A DNA stretch of 64,000 bases from contig SAUG01000053.1 of assembly GCA_011316305.1 (NCBI GenBank), positions 248,001 to 312,000 of the forward strand. Direction: 5' to 3'. Every line of letters starts with the position of its first letter. Within the stretch, counting starts at the first letter, position 1. Under the pieces are notes generated by a model. It worked only from the letters and a program-made list of their open reading frames with translations. It ran no database searches and had not been told where the DNA came from. Below are positions 44,223-56,986 of the stretch, one piece after another. Origin of the DNA: Rusavskia elegans. Lineage: Eukaryota; Ascomycota; Lecanoromycetes; Teloschistales; Teloschistaceae. Both the position numbers and the translations under genes were made by a program.

Positions 44223-47200
44223 ATGGACATCTTCCGCGTCCGACTCAATTGTGTCGATCACTACCAAGGATTACCCACCAAGTTCGATCCTCGATTGCCC
44301 GGGCGGCCTGATCAGTCGAAGCAGAAAGATTCCTCGAAGGTTCCAGTCATCAGAGTCTTCGGCGCCACGGAGACAGGGCAAAAGGTATGCGCTCACATCC
44401 ATGGCGCGTTCCCGTATCTTTACGTTGAATACCACGGAAGCTTGATTCCTGACGACGGTAAGCAATAGATGCTGGTTTGCTCTACAAAATGCTGAGTCTT
44501 CACAGTGGATGCCTACATTCACCGTCTACATCTCTCCATTGATCATGCGCTTGCTGTGAGTTATCGCCGAAACATGTACGACGGCAAGACTGCCTTTGTC
44601 GCCCACATCAGTCTCGTAAAGGGTGTGCCTTTCTATGGCTATAATGTCGGCTACAAGTTCTTCCTCAAGCTCTACATGCTCAACCCGCTTCATATGACTC
44701 GCCTGGCGGATCTGTTACGCCAGGGAGCAGTTATGAAGAAAGTGCTTCAGCCGTACGAAAGCCACATGCAATATCTCCTGCAATGGATGTGCGACTACAA
44801 TCTTTACGGATGTGCATACATCGATTGCAGTGAAGTCACATTTCGTGCCCCTGTTCCAGAATACGATCAACTGGATAACGTCACGCATAATTGGCACGAC
44901 AGGACTATTTCTCCTTCCATGACTTCAGACGAGCAAACACTTCCACGACAAAGTCATTGCTCGCTCGAGGTCGACGTTTGCGTCCACCACATCTTGAACA
45001 GGCTTGACATCAAACCTCGGCCACTGCACCACGACTTTGTCGAGCGACAGCAGTCCTTTGCCCACGATGAAAAATTAGTCCACAGCATGGCAGGCCTTTG
45101 GCGAGATGAGACCCGGCGACGCAAGGCTCGTATGGGACAATCTAATCCTGACAGTAGTCCTTTTCCGCCGGAAGTACTCGTATCCGTGTCCGCCGATCCC
45201 CGGAACTCTCAGCCTGGTGGATGGATACACGAAGAAGAATACAGAGCAAAGATCAATGATATCACAAAGGATGAAAGGGACAAAAGTGACGGGAGAAATT
45301 TGGCCTTTGATTCCTTCGTTAAGAAAACCCCGTTCGAAGGGTTTGTGAAGTCTTCCCTAGAGGCCGTGGAAGACCTCTTTCCGGAGAACATTGCCAAGCT
45401 TGCCGCCTCACAGAAAGCCTCGCAGTCGAAGAATTCCGAAGAATTTCCCGTCTTTGACGAGGCCGACGTTGATGTGAGCCGTGCTTCATTCTTCAAGGAG
45501 GATGATTTCCAATATGAATCAGACGAGGAAATTGCCCGAGAAATGGAATTATCACAGCGTAGGCAAGGTGACTTGGTGGATGAACGCTTAGCCGACGCTG
45601 GTATTGGGGCATCTGAGAAGACTGCCAAGCCGTCGTCAAATGAATACATGAACCATGATGAAAGCCTTCTTCCGCCAACGTTAGGAAAACCACGAGGCCC
45701 GATCAGCTCAGCAGAGCTTGCCAACATGGGTATTAGGAATGTAGTCAACGGAGGACACCCGCAAGAGGATGACTTCGAAATCCCTAACGAATTCGCTTGC
45801 GATATCACGGCTGCTAAGAAGCGGCACGATAAGCTTAAGAGACCATCATCAAAGTCTGGACTTCCCAACAAGTCACAGAAACTTTCGCATGAAGATAGGC
45901 CTGACAGTCGCGATTTTGCCGAAAACGAGAATACAAATCAACAGTCGGATGGTTCTCCTCACCCCGATACGCCATACACTCATGGCGTACCAAAACATAG
46001 TAGGGAAGAACATCATTGCACAGAAGCATCTCAAGCTGGCCACGACCTCGATGTGTCTGTGCAACCTACGAGGAGTTTTCATACACTAGCACCAGCGAGT
46101 CAACAAGATAGCTTTAGAGGGGGCCATGGGAATAGGACTTTGTCCTTCCCTATAGTCAAGGACCCGCAAAATCCTGACACTATCCGCAGGCTTAGCCAAC
46201 ATAGCAATTCCCCTAAAAAGGCCCACGCCGAAGATAGCGTTGCTGTTGGAAAGCCCTCCGTCACTCAACCGAACAAAGGATTTTCTAGCGCTTTGACGGA
46301 CTCACAAGAAGCAACGCTGCAAAAAGCAGCTGTGTCATCCCAAGTCCCCATGCTCTCCAGTCAACTCCACCAAGAGTTCAATATCACCCCTGAAAAGAAA
46401 ATTCTCTGCTTCGCCTATGCTCCACCTTCCGCATCAGAATTATTGTCTGAGTTCAAGGCGATTAAGAAGCCTTCGATTATCTACCAAGATGCGTACTACA
46501 GCGACAAGAGCGACGTGCCAGAGCGAGCCAGGGAGTATGCGGGAAAGGAATTCAAGATCGAAAGTGGCACTGTGGCCTATCTGCCAGACTTTGATCCCAC
46601 AGGTACATCATCTGCGACATATGGAGAGAAACACGCCATTGTGGTGGATAGGCTTGCGGAAGAAAGACATTACCGAACGACTGCCCACAAGTGCGGCCTT
46701 CGTAGCTGGGAAATAGCACACCCCCCTCCGTCCCACTACGAAGTTCAACAGTGGCTTCGGCAAGAACACCACGTTGAGGAAGTCGAAAACTCGACCATTG
46801 CAACAGAGTCAGGATCGAAGCATGACGTTTCTCAAATCGAAGCTGCCACTCAAAAGGATCCACATGGGTTCAAGTATTCTCAGAAGCAAAAGACAACAAG
46901 CGTACAGCAGGAGACTCAATACATGAGCATGATGAGCCTTGAGTTACATGTAAACACTCGCTCCAATCTTGTGCCTAATCCTGAGCAAGATGAGATATCC
47001 TGCATCTTCTGGTGTATTCGATCAGATGACGACAATCTTGAGGTCAATGGCGCCAACGAAGGAACACATGTAGGCATCATCGCACTTTCAGGAGAGCGCG
47101 GGTTAGCTCACAAAATTGCTCATCACTCGAGTGTCGAAGTCGAAGAGGAAGATCTGGAACTTGACCTAATTAACCGCATGGTGGACATTGTCCGAAGCTA

Positions 47201-49460
47201 TGACCCAGATATTCTGACAGGCTACGAAGTCCACGGCGGATCGTGGGGCTACTTGATCGAGCGAGCCAGGTTCCAGTACGACTTCAATCTCTGCGACGAA
47301 TTCTCGCGTATGAAATCTCAGTCCCACGGCCGGTTTGGGAAGGAAAATGATCGATGGGGTTTCAATCATACCTCTACAATCCGTGTAACTGGAAGGCACA
47401 TGATCAACACCTGGCGAGCCATGCGAGGAGAGCTTAATCTTCTTCAATACACAATGGAAAACGTGGTATTCCATTTGTTGCACCGACGAGTACCTCATTA
47501 CCCATATCAAGACCTCACTAAATGGTATACGAGCAATAAGCCGAAAGACCTGGCCAGGGTTGTCGATTACTACGTTGCCCGGGTGCAGCTTGATCTCGAG
47601 ATACTTGAGCGGAACGAGTTGGTTCCGAGGACCAGCGAACAGGCCCGTTTGCTTGGGGTGGACTTCTTTTCCGTATTCTCGAGGGGATCGCAATTCAAGG
47701 TCGAGTCTTTGATGTTCCGGATTGCAAAGCCTGAGAACTTCTTGCTACCCTCTCCAAGCAGGAAACAAGTCGGACAGCAAAATGCACTAGAATGCCTTCC
47801 TTTGGTTATGGAACCCCAAAGTGCGTTTTATAACAGTCCGCTTCTTGTCCTGGATTTCCAGTCCTTATATCCCAGTGTGATGATAGCGTACAATTATTGC
47901 TATTCAACTTTTCTCGGCCGTGTAGTCAGTTGGCGGGGACAGAATAAGATGGGCTTCACCGATTACCAGAGAGATCCGAGACTCCTGGAGCTGTTCAAAG
48001 ACCACGTCAACATTGCACCCAATGGCATGATGTACGTCAAACCCGACATACGTAAATCTCTCCTCGCCAAGATGCTGGGCGAGATCCTCGAAACCCGTGT
48101 CATGGTCAAGAGTGGCATGAAGGTTGACAAAGACGACAAGACCTTGCAGCGTTTACTCAACAACCGACAGTTGGCATTGAAGCTGATTGCTAATGTCACC
48201 TATGGATACACCTCTGCATCTTTTTCTGGTCGGATGCCATGCTCCGAGATTGCCGATAGCATTGTGCAGACAGGCCGCGAGACACTAGAAAAAGCCATAG
48301 CGCTCATACACTCCGTCGAAAAGTGGGGAGCCGAGGTCGTGTATGGTGATACTGACAGTCTCTTTGTATACCTAAAAGGTCGAAGCAAGGACGAGGCATT
48401 CGATATTGGCAAAGAAATCGCCGACACCATAACAAATATGAACCCTCGCCCCATCAAGCTCAAGTTCGAAAAGGTCTACTTCCCATGCGTCTTGCTGGCC
48501 AAGAAACGATACGTTGGCTTCAAGTACGAAAGCAAAGAGCAGAAGGAGCCCGATTTCGACGCGAAAGGCATTGAGACTGTACGACGGGATGGGACCCCTG
48601 CTGAACAAAAGATCGAGGAGAAGGCATTAAAAATTCTGTTTCGAACTTCTGATCTGAGCCAGGTCAAGAAGTACTTTCAGCGACAATGCAGGAAGATTAT
48701 GAAAGGGAAGATTTCCATCCAAGACTTCTGTTTTGCCAAAGAAGTCAAACTGGGCACCTACAGCGATAAGGGTCCGCCACCTCCTGGAGCTCTCATCAGC
48801 ACGAAAAGGATGCTCGAGGACCCACGCGCCGAGCCCCAGTATGGCGAACGAGTGCCTTACGTGGTCATCTCCGGTGGGCCTGGGGCCAGACTCATTGATC
48901 GTTGCGTGGCACCGGACGTCCTTCTTCACAACGATCACCACGAATTGGATGCCGAGTACTATATATCGAAGAATCTCATACCTCCCTTGGAGCGCATCTT
49001 CAACCTTGTTGGGGCTAACGTCCGGCAATGGTACGATGAAATGCCCAAATTCCAACGGATCCGCCGCATCGACACCGAGTCCATCCGCAAGAGCAAGGAG
49101 CTGATTCTATCCAAGAAAACTCTTGAATCGTACCTCAAATCGTCGGCATGCGTTGTTTGCCGGGAGAAGCTCGAGGACGAGTCGCCGATCTGCAACCGAT
49201 GCATGCGGCAAGCCCACATATCGTTGTTGATATTGAGATGCCGGCAGAATCGTGCGGAGCAGAAAGCCATCAATCTGGAAAAGGTCTGTCGATCTTGCGC
49301 AGGATTGGCATGGGGAGATGACGTTCGGTGTGATAGTAAGGATTGCCCTGTGTTCTACACCAGAGCCAGGCATATGACAAGTCTCAAGACAGACACCACA
49401 GTGACGGGGCCGGTTATGAAGGTGCTTGAGGCAGCTGAAGAGGGTGATCTTGATTGGTAG
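44223..49460 (+). CDS. REV3: DNA polymerase zeta catalytic subunit
   Basis: Two exons, 44223-44458 and 44507-49460, coding 1729 residues. A family B polymerase for translesion synthesis, extending past mismatched or damaged termini with Rev7 and Pol31/32. The N-terminal domain begins MDIFRVRLNCVDHYQG. Residues ~250-740 are a long disordered insert typical of Rev3, with DE-rich and Ser-rich parts. The exonuclease-like domain (ILTGYEVHGGSWGYLIERA) lacks most catalytic acids, as in the family. Polymerase motif A is DFQSLYPSVMIAYN (~1194), motif B is NRQLALKLIANVTYGYTSA (~1300) and motif C is YGDTDSLFVYLKG (~1357). Two Cys clusters end the protein: CVVC...CNRC (~1626) and CRSC...CDSKDC (~1673), the latter holding an iron-sulfur cluster in relatives. 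All key residues are present. Confidence 0.96.
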
Positions 49461-49791
49461 TAGATGTGGGACGACGAATTTTCATTCTACAGACGGCGTC
49501 ATTTCTAGATGTGAATATTTATGATACCCCAGGTCGTATAGAAATGATATCGATTTCAGCCTTGACACCGTGAACTAGGTCTCGTTCAGCGGTATTGGAA
49601 TAAAACTTGCGGAATATAAAGGTGGTCCTTTGCAAATCTCTGTAATGAATCAACGAACCTTGACAGAGAGGTGACTAATCCAAAAACGGATGATTTGGTG
49701 GTCTCAGCCCTTCTGTCTACCTTGCAAAAGTTCTATTCTTCACCCCATAGAAACATGCGCCCATCAACTCTACACGCTTCTCCCGAAAGCG
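49461..49791. other. Intergenic, no gene seen
   Basis: Between REV3 and the next plus-strand gene. An in-frame upstream ATG at 49690 would add 34 residues to that gene but looks less natural than the start at 49792. Confidence 0.45.
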
Positions 49792-52542
49792 ATGGGGACA
49801 TACTTGACTCTCCTTTGCATATATGTCCTCGGTGGATTGACTTTCTTACCGCTCCTCTTCGGCCTGGTCCTATACCACGCCTATCTTACTTTTCCAACAG
49901 TCGCCCAAAGTTCAGAACCACTCCAGGACGGAGCGGACTCCTTGAAAGATGCTAAAGATGACGGGAAGAACATCAAATCTGCTGAGACTCTTGCAAGCCT
50001 GGGAGAAAAGTTTCGACGTGGGCACGAACCTGACGTTGCCGCTGGATACTTCGCTGTCTGCCGAGAATATGTCCCTGGAGGAGTAAATGGCAAGCCACCG
50101 GAACGGACGACGCCGGCGGGCGCTGTCGTTGCAGCAGAGAGTCCAAGCGTCTATCTGAGCATGTATAGAAGCATCTTTGATCGCAAGCAAGGGCCAACAC
50201 TCGATGCAGGCAAGGGCAATGTCAAGCCCACCAAAAGAGCTCGGAATGTCTTTTTCGTCGTTTTGAGGCACGGGCATTTGATGCTTTACGACGATGTCGA
50301 GCAACTGGAAGTCAGGCACGTCATATCGCTCGAGCACCACAACGTCAGCATCTTTGGAGGGGACGAAAAAATCCCTGAGGGCGAGCTTTGGATCAAGCGT
50401 AACGCTATTTGCCTATCCAGGAAGCCCAGCGTCGACGCAATCTTATCAACGTCCAAACCATTCTACTTCTTCTCCGAGAATTGTTCGGAAAAAGAGGACT
50501 TCTATTTCGCTTTGTTGCAAAATCAGGAGGTCAAGCCAGGGGATGCAGGCAGTCCGCCTCGGCCTCAGTACTTTGACACCAAGGACATCATCATTCTCGT
50601 ACAGCAACTGCATTCATCCGAAGAGCAACTGCAGACACGCTGGATCAACGCTCTTGTCGGTAGATTGTTTCTTGCTATGTATAAGACGCCGGAGGTTGAA
50701 GCATTCATCCGGAACAAGATCACAAAGAAAATCGCAAGAGTTAAAAAACCGGCTTTCATTTCTAGTATTGTCTTACGGAAGATTGATATGGGGGAAAGTG
50801 CTCCCTACGTAACCAATCCTCGACTACGGGATCTCACTGTCGACGGCGATTGTTGCGTAGAGGCAGATATCAAGTACCGCGGCAATTTCAGGATCGAAAT
50901 CGCAACCACCGCTCGCATAGATCTGGGAGCCCGCTTCAAGGTGAGAGAGGTCAATCTTGTACTTGCTGCTGTGGTCAAGAGACTCGAAGGCCACATCCTG
51001 GTCAAGTTCAAGCCGCCGCCAAGCAATCGAATATGGATATCCTTCGAGAACATGCCGGATATGGAGTTAAGTATTGAACCTATCGTCAGTTCTCGACAGA
51101 TAACATACGGCGTCATCTTGAGACAGATCGAAAGTAGAATAAGAGAGGTTATTGCCGAAACGGTAGTCCTGCCGCATTGGGATGATAGTCCTTTTTTCGA
51201 TACTTCGCATCAAGCATTCCGTGCTGGTATCTGGAGACAAGATCCAGATGTCTCTAAAGCAGCTAATCAACATACAGAGGTCCCTGATGAAGTCGTCCAG
51301 GATGAAGCAGACGTTTTCGAACAGACGGCCCTTCCACCGTCTTCTCATCGAGTCAATGATGACAGGACGATGAGCATGCCTTCACTGTTAGATCCTGCTG
51401 TTCCTGTGGCTCCAACTCGAAAGGCTGCAACATCGAATGAGGACGGCCCTGGTCACGGTAACGTGGATGTTGCAATTGGCGGCGTCTCTTCCAACGCGCA
51501 GAAACCTTCGGCACCTCCAAAAGCTATCAGGTCACGCTCCTTTGCATCGGTAGCTGATCCATTAGTCAGTATGGACCATGCGAATATATCATCAGCAAAG
51601 AGCGACACCATGAGGACGCAGCACACTGACGCAACCAGCACAATGAAAGCCATTTCGCATAGATCACGACCGACGTCTCCAATCGATACTTCCATACCAT
51701 CAATATCTGACGCAACGTCTTCACCCAGTTGGAAGTGTAAAGGTAAATCAGAGCAGGACGAACAACAATCAATGAGTAGCAGCCCGGCGCCACTGTCTTC
51801 ACCTCCCACACCAACAAGTACAAAGTCTCACAAATCTTTCATCCACAACCATGGAGGTGACGCGATTGGAAGCCACGCTGATAGACAATTGCCCAGCACA
51901 CAAGCAAAGAAGCAGTCGATTGGAGTCATTAGCGCGGCGACTGCTGCCGCCGCCAAAAGCTGGGGTTGGAACGTCCTCAGTCGCGCGAAAGAGCAAAAGC
52001 AATTGTACCATAGCGATGGAGCCGGCACCCCTGAGAGTCCGCTTGGCCGAGGACGTCCACTGCCACCTCCTGGTCAGCCTCTTCCTCCCCCAGAGAAGCC
52101 GAGCACCAAAGTAGCGCACAACGGTTCAGCCAAGAGGAAGCCTGTGACGTCGACTCTGCCACCTTCCCGGCACCCGTCTGAGACGAGTGTACGATCTGAG
52201 AAGGCACCGCCTCTACCGTCAAGAAGGCGGCAGCCATCCACGGCCGATGAACGCAACGATGGAGATAGCCTCCTTGTCGTTGGGATGCCTTCGGAATTGC
52301 AGCCGGCAAGTCCAAGTATCGATGAGCGGAAGGAGTTTCTTCTGCCGCCTCTGGAGGCTAACATGAAGGAATCTCAGCGGGATTTCCCAGCAGATCCTTC
52401 CCCTGCGGACCCACTCAGCGGCGAGGCGTCTCTAGAACATAAGGAAGCATCTTCAACGCCCGTCACCGACAATGAATCTAAGGAGCTCCGGTCCACATCA
52501 AAGACAATCCCGGAAGATTCGACAAGACATGACGGCGCCTGA
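49792..52542 (+). CDS. SMP-domain lipid-transfer protein (TEX2 / Nvj2-like) with PH domain
   Basis: A 916-residue intronless protein. The ATG at 49792 puts the membrane helix at the very N-terminus (LTLLCIYVLGGLTFLPLLFGLVLYH), as in Nvj2, which anchors in the endoplasmic reticulum. Residues ~130-250 resemble a PH domain (RNVFFVVLRHGHLMLYDDVE to PFYFFSENCSEKEDFYFALL). Residues ~270-460 form the SMP lipid-transfer domain (TRWINALVGRLFLAMYKTPEV, then PYVTNPRLRDLTVDGDC, KYRGNFRIEIATTARIDLG, and WISFENMPDMELSIEPIVS). The C-terminal ~430 residues are disordered, rich in Ser, Pro and charge, with Pro-rich runs (PLPPPGQPLPPPEKP) that could bind SH3 domains. Family members move ceramide or phospholipid at ER contact sites with vacuole or Golgi; the exact site here is inferred. 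Confidence 0.85.
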   Translation: MGTYLTLLCIYVLGGLTFLPLLFGLVLYHAYLTFPTVAQSSEPLQDGADSLKDAKDDGKNIKSAETLASLGEKFRRGHEPDVAAGYFAVCREYVPGGVNGKPPERTTPAGAVVAAESPSVYLSMYRSIFDRKQGPTLDAGKGNVKPTKRARNVFFVVLRHGHLMLYDDVEQLEVRHVISLEHHNVSIFGGDEKIPEGELWIKRNAICLSRKPSVDAILSTSKPFYFFSENCSEKEDFYFALLQNQEVKPGDAGSPPRPQYFDTKDIIILVQQLHSSEEQLQTRWINALVGRLFLAMYKTPEVEAFIRNKITKKIARVKKPAFISSIVLRKIDMGESAPYVTNPRLRDLTVDGDCCVEADIKYRGNFRIEIATTARIDLGARFKVREVNLVLAAVVKRLEGHILVKFKPPPSNRIWISFENMPDMELSIEPIVSSRQITYGVILRQIESRIREVIAETVVLPHWDDSPFFDTSHQAFRAGIWRQDPDVSKAANQHTEVPDEVVQDEADVFEQTALPPSSHRVNDDRTMSMPSLLDPAVPVAPTRKAATSNEDGPGHGNVDVAIGGVSSNAQKPSAPPKAIRSRSFASVADPLVSMDHANISSAKSDTMRTQHTDATSTMKAISHRSRPTSPIDTSIPSISDATSSPSWKCKGKSEQDEQQSMSSSPAPLSSPPTPTSTKSHKSFIHNHGGDAIGSHADRQLPSTQAKKQSIGVISAATAAAAKSWGWNVLSRAKEQKQLYHSDGAGTPESPLGRGRPLPPPGQPLPPPEKPSTKVAHNGSAKRKPVTSTLPPSRHPSETSVRSEKAPPLPSRRRQPSTADERNDGDSLLVVGMPSELQPASPSIDERKEFLLPPLEANMKESQRDFPADPSPADPLSGEASLEHKEASSTPVTDNESKELRSTSKTIPEDSTRHDGA

Positions 52543-53179
52543 TCGACGCATCACCAACCATCTTTGAGTTTACTTGGTCAGGGAATAGTATCTTGTCTCG
52601 GTTCATGATACGTGGGGGTTATGTTGCTGTGGCTGACGAAATCCGAAATGGATTCATGAGAAGGATGAGATGGGAAAGGGTCAATTTCAACTGCATAGGG
52701 CGGGCAATATTGGGAGCAACCATGTTGTTGCATAGAAAGCGAGGTTCTAGGGGCAGTATCAGGGTTCAAAGCGACGGCGTCATGCGATAGACACCATCTC
52801 AGTGTCATCCAAGCTCTCCGAGATACCCATGAGTACTTTCGTCGTCTTGGCGTGAATCCCGCTCCTGCCAAGTCTCCAGCATTAGTTGTAATTACGAGTA
52901 ATCACTGAGTTCGTAATGTGCATACGAGTCTCCAATGCCAGGCGGCAATCAATTGCAGCAGCTTCCTAATCCCAATCACGAACCCTCTTAAGCCTGCTTC
53001 TTTCCCTCTTTTACAATACTTACTCTGCAGGAAGCACGGCTGTAGACAACAACTCCGTCCCATTGGAGAGATCCACGCGCTCAACCGGTAGCCACAGTCG
53101 AGCTCCGAAGCTGACATCCCTGGTTTGACGACTGGTTGTGTCCAAAGGGTATGCTGGGCGTAACTCACAAGACGTGGAC
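52543..53179. other. Intergenic, no gene seen
   Basis: Between the SMP-domain gene and SLA2, both on plus. Presumably the SLA2 promoter. Only short shadows. Confidence 0.4.
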
Positions 53180-56100
53180 ATGAGCAGGTGAGTCTGTGCA
53201 TCGCACTCCTCGGATCGGCGCAGGCAGACACAGCATCCATGCTAACGTTCCTAAGATCTGAAAATGATCTGCAGGTGAACATTCGTAAGGCGACGAGTAT
53301 TGGTGAGTGCTTCTCATCATTTCGCCCCTTACTGCTCTCCGTTGCTAATCATTGGTGCAGAGGAAACCGCTCCAAAACGTACGTCTTCTGGCCGACTCAT
53401 CTCGCATTCTACCGAGGATTCTCACCCTTTTCAGGAAAACATGTACGAGCATGTATCGTTTACACATGGGACCACAAGTCTTCCCAGTCCTTTTGGGCCG
53501 GGATGAAAGTGTACGTCTTGAAAGATGCCCCTGTGATAAACACACCCTCGGTGCGGTTGAACACTGCGCTGATTGTCACACGGAATTACACAGGCAGCCC
53601 ATCCTTGCCGACGAAGTGCAAACATTCAAAGCCTTGATCACGGTCCACAAAGTGCTTCAGGAGGGACATCCCATAGCCGTCAGGGATGCGCAAGCGAATG
53701 TCAACTGGCTGGAAAGCTTAACGCGAGGCGTAACCGGCGAAGGTCTTCGAGGTAAAGCAGTATCGAAGGGGGCATACGAATGCTTGCTCGATAATGGTTA
53801 GGAAAAGATTTCATCGGATCTGACGGACGGCTAGGATATGGACCCTTGCTGCGCGACTACGTCTATTTTCTAATGGCGAAGCTTGCCTTTCACAGACAAC
53901 ATCCAGAATTCAATGGTCAGACATAGACAGGAGCGTCGAACTGGAGCAGTGTGCTGATGCGTCTACCAGGGCTTTTCGAATATGAGGAATACATCAGTCT
54001 CAAATCCATCAATGATCCCAATGAAGGGCATGTTCCTATTGAATGCTACATGACACTACTGCTGACGGTTGTAAAGGTACGAGACTATATCCGATCTCAT
54101 GACCCTCCAAGACCAAATCGACTCTTTCCAGAAGCTCATCTTTGCACATTTTCGGGGAGGTGCGAACAATGAGTGCCGGATTTCTGCTCTAGTACCATTG
54201 GTTCAAGAAAGCTATGGCATCTACAAGTTCATCACAAGCATGCTGCGGGCTATGCACACCAGTATGCCATCTCCAATTGCGCTGGTAGCGCCAAAGCGTT
54301 CGCTAACGACAAACAGCTACTGGGGACGATGACGCTCTGAGCCCTCTCCGTGGTCGATACGATACGCAACACTACCGCCTCTTGAAGTTCTATTACGAAT
54401 GTTCGAATCTCCGCTACCTGACAAGCCTGATCACCGTCCCCAAGTTGCCTCAAGAACCTCCGAACCTCCTTTCTGAGGACGAAGACCGACCTGCTCTGCC
54501 TCGCCGCCCAGCGAGAGATTTGGAAACAAAGGAGGAATCAGCTCCGACGCCGCCGCCTCCAGCCGCTGCCCCTGATCCTGAGCCTATGAACGAGTTTTGG
54601 AAGGATGATCAAAGACGGCAGCAGGAAGAATTTGATGCGGAACAGAGACGGCTGCAGGAACAGTGGAATCAACAGCAGTATCAGCAACAAATGGCGCAGC
54701 AGCAGCTAGAGCGCGATTATGAGGAACAACGAAGACATCAAGCAGAGCAGCAGAGATTGGCACAAGAGCAGTTGATGCAACAGCAGCTACATGCTCAGAC
54801 GCAAGGACGGATGGCAGAACTGGAGCGGGAGAACCTCAACGCCAGGGCGCAGTACGAGCAAGATCAGCTCATGCTGCAACAGTATGATCGAAGGATGAAG
54901 GACCTCGAAAACCAGCTAAACCAGCTCAACAACAATTTTGGCCAGCAAACAGCATCGAAGGATGACCAGATACGTGCTCTTCAAGAACAGGTCAATACTT
55001 GGCGATCCAAGTACGAAGCTTTGGCCAAACTATACTCGCAATTACGCAGCGAGCACCTGGATTTGTTGCAAAAGTTCAAGAGCGTCCAACACAAGGCTGC
55101 CTCTGCACAAGAAGCGATCGATAAGAGGGAAAAGCTGGAACGTGAGATTAAGACCAAGAATCTTGAGTTGGCGGACATGATCCGGGAGAGGGATCGAGCG
55201 CTGCATGAGAAGGATCGAGTCACTGGTGGAAACAGGGAAGAGGTGGAGAAGCTCAAGCGTGAACTCCGACTGGCGGCTGAGAGAGCGGACAATGCCGAAA
55301 GAGCAAAGGGCTCGGAACTTTCCTCCATGCTGGCAAAGTACAACAGAGAGATGGCAGATCTAGAAGAGGCATTAAGAGTATGCGTCTTAGTGGCCTTGTG
55401 TGGACAGTGACTAATTGGTTTGCAGGCAAAGACTCGCGCGTTGGACGATGTCCATTCGAAATTTGGGGAACGCGACGGCGATCTGGAACGGAGTCTACGG
55501 GAGAAGGAGGAGGAGCTTGAAATCTACAAGTCCGGAATGGATCAGACGCTACTCGAGCTCAATGAGCTACGGATGGTTCGTTTGGACAACACGCAGTCGT
55601 CGACGCTGTGCTAATACTTGGCAGAATGGGGGAGACACCGACAAAGCGCTCGATGAGCAAATCGATCAGGTCCTTCTGGGAAACATCCAGAAGATCAACG
55701 ACATCATCGACTCTGTGCTACAAAGCGGCGTACAGCGGGTCGATGACGCCCTCTACGAGCTGGACTCCACCATGCAAGCCGGTAACCAGAATGCATCAGC
55801 CCCCTACGTGCTCTCTCAGGTGGAAAAGGCTTCCTCCAGCGCAACAGAGTTCTCGACGGCATTCAACAACTTCATTGCAGATGGACCCAACAGCCCACAT
55901 GCTGACATCATCCGCACCATCAACGTGTTCTCTGGATCGATAGCCGATGTTCTGAGCAATACCAAAGGCCTCACCCGCTTCGCCACGGAAGAGAAAAGGT
56001 CTGATCAGCTGATCAACGCGGCACGACAGTCGGCATTGTCGACCCTGAGCTTCTTCCGGTCTCTCCAGTCATTCCGGCTCGAAGGGCTGGAAGATACCAA

Positions 56101-56986
56101 GAAGACGGATGTTGTCATCAACAGCAACCACGAAGTTCAAATGAACCTGCAGAAACTTTCGAAGCTCGCCGACGCTTTTGCACCCAAGTCGAGCAAGCTT
56201 ACGAATGCTTCAGGCGACTTGGGAGACCTTGTGGATCGGGAATTGACCAACGCTGCCAAGGCCATCGATGCCGCAGCAGAGCGTCTCAACAAGATGATGA
56301 AGAAATCACGCGAGGGGTACAGTACGTACGAGCTGCGGATCCATGACAGTATCCTCGAAGCCGCTATTGCTGTGACGAATGCAATCGCGCAGCTCATCAA
56401 AGCCGCCACGGCCTCGCAGCAGGAGATTGTCAAGGAAGGCCGTGGATCTTCCTCTCGAACGGCTTTCTACAAGAAAAACAACCGCTGGACGGAGGGGCTG
56501 ATCAGTGCGGCCAAGGCGGTCGCATCCTCAACCAACACGCTCATCGAAACAGCCGATGGGGTCATCAGTGGTAGAAACAGCCCGGAGCAGTTGATCGTAG
56601 CCAGCAACGACGTGACTGCATCGACGGCGCAGCTGGTTGCAGCGAGCAGGGTCAAAGCGAACTTTGGAAGTCGGACTCAGGATCGGCTCGAGGAAGCGAG
56701 CAAGGCTGTTGGGAAAGCCTGCAGGAGCCTTGTGCGCCAAGTACAGGACATCATTGCACAGAAGAACCGGGATGAAGGGGAGGAAGTCGATTATGGCAAG
56801 CTCAGTGGGCACGAATTCAAGGTTCGAGAGATGGAGCAACAAGTATGTGATTGTTGCGATTCCAAGACGACGCTTATTTACTGACATGTGGTGGCCCAGG
56901 TCGAGATACTGCAGCTGGAGAACAATCTGGCACAGGCAAGACAACGGTTAGGGGAAATGCGGAAGATATCATACCAGGAAGATTGA
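53180..56986 (+). CDS. SLA2: Sla2/End4 endocytic adaptor (HIP1R family)
   Basis: Twelve exons adding to exactly 1048 residues: 53180-53187, 53256-53302, 53361-53378, 53435-53510, 53594-53751, 53835-53915, 53970-54027, 54077-54261, 54317-55377, 55426-55575, 55625-56842 and 56900-56986. The N-terminal ANTH domain binds PI(4,5)P2 (DLQVNIRKATS, then VYTWDHKSSQSFWAGMK, then LITVHKVLQEGHP). A Pro-rich link, a Gln-rich coiled coil (~350-650) and the actin-binding talin-like I/LWEQ domain follow (for example NRWTEGLISAAKAVASSTN). It couples clathrin coats to actin. Exon 1 is 8 nt and exon 3 is 18 nt. The intron after exon 7 starts with GC. SLA2 is a classic flank of the mating-type locus in Pezizomycotina. 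Confidence 0.95.
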
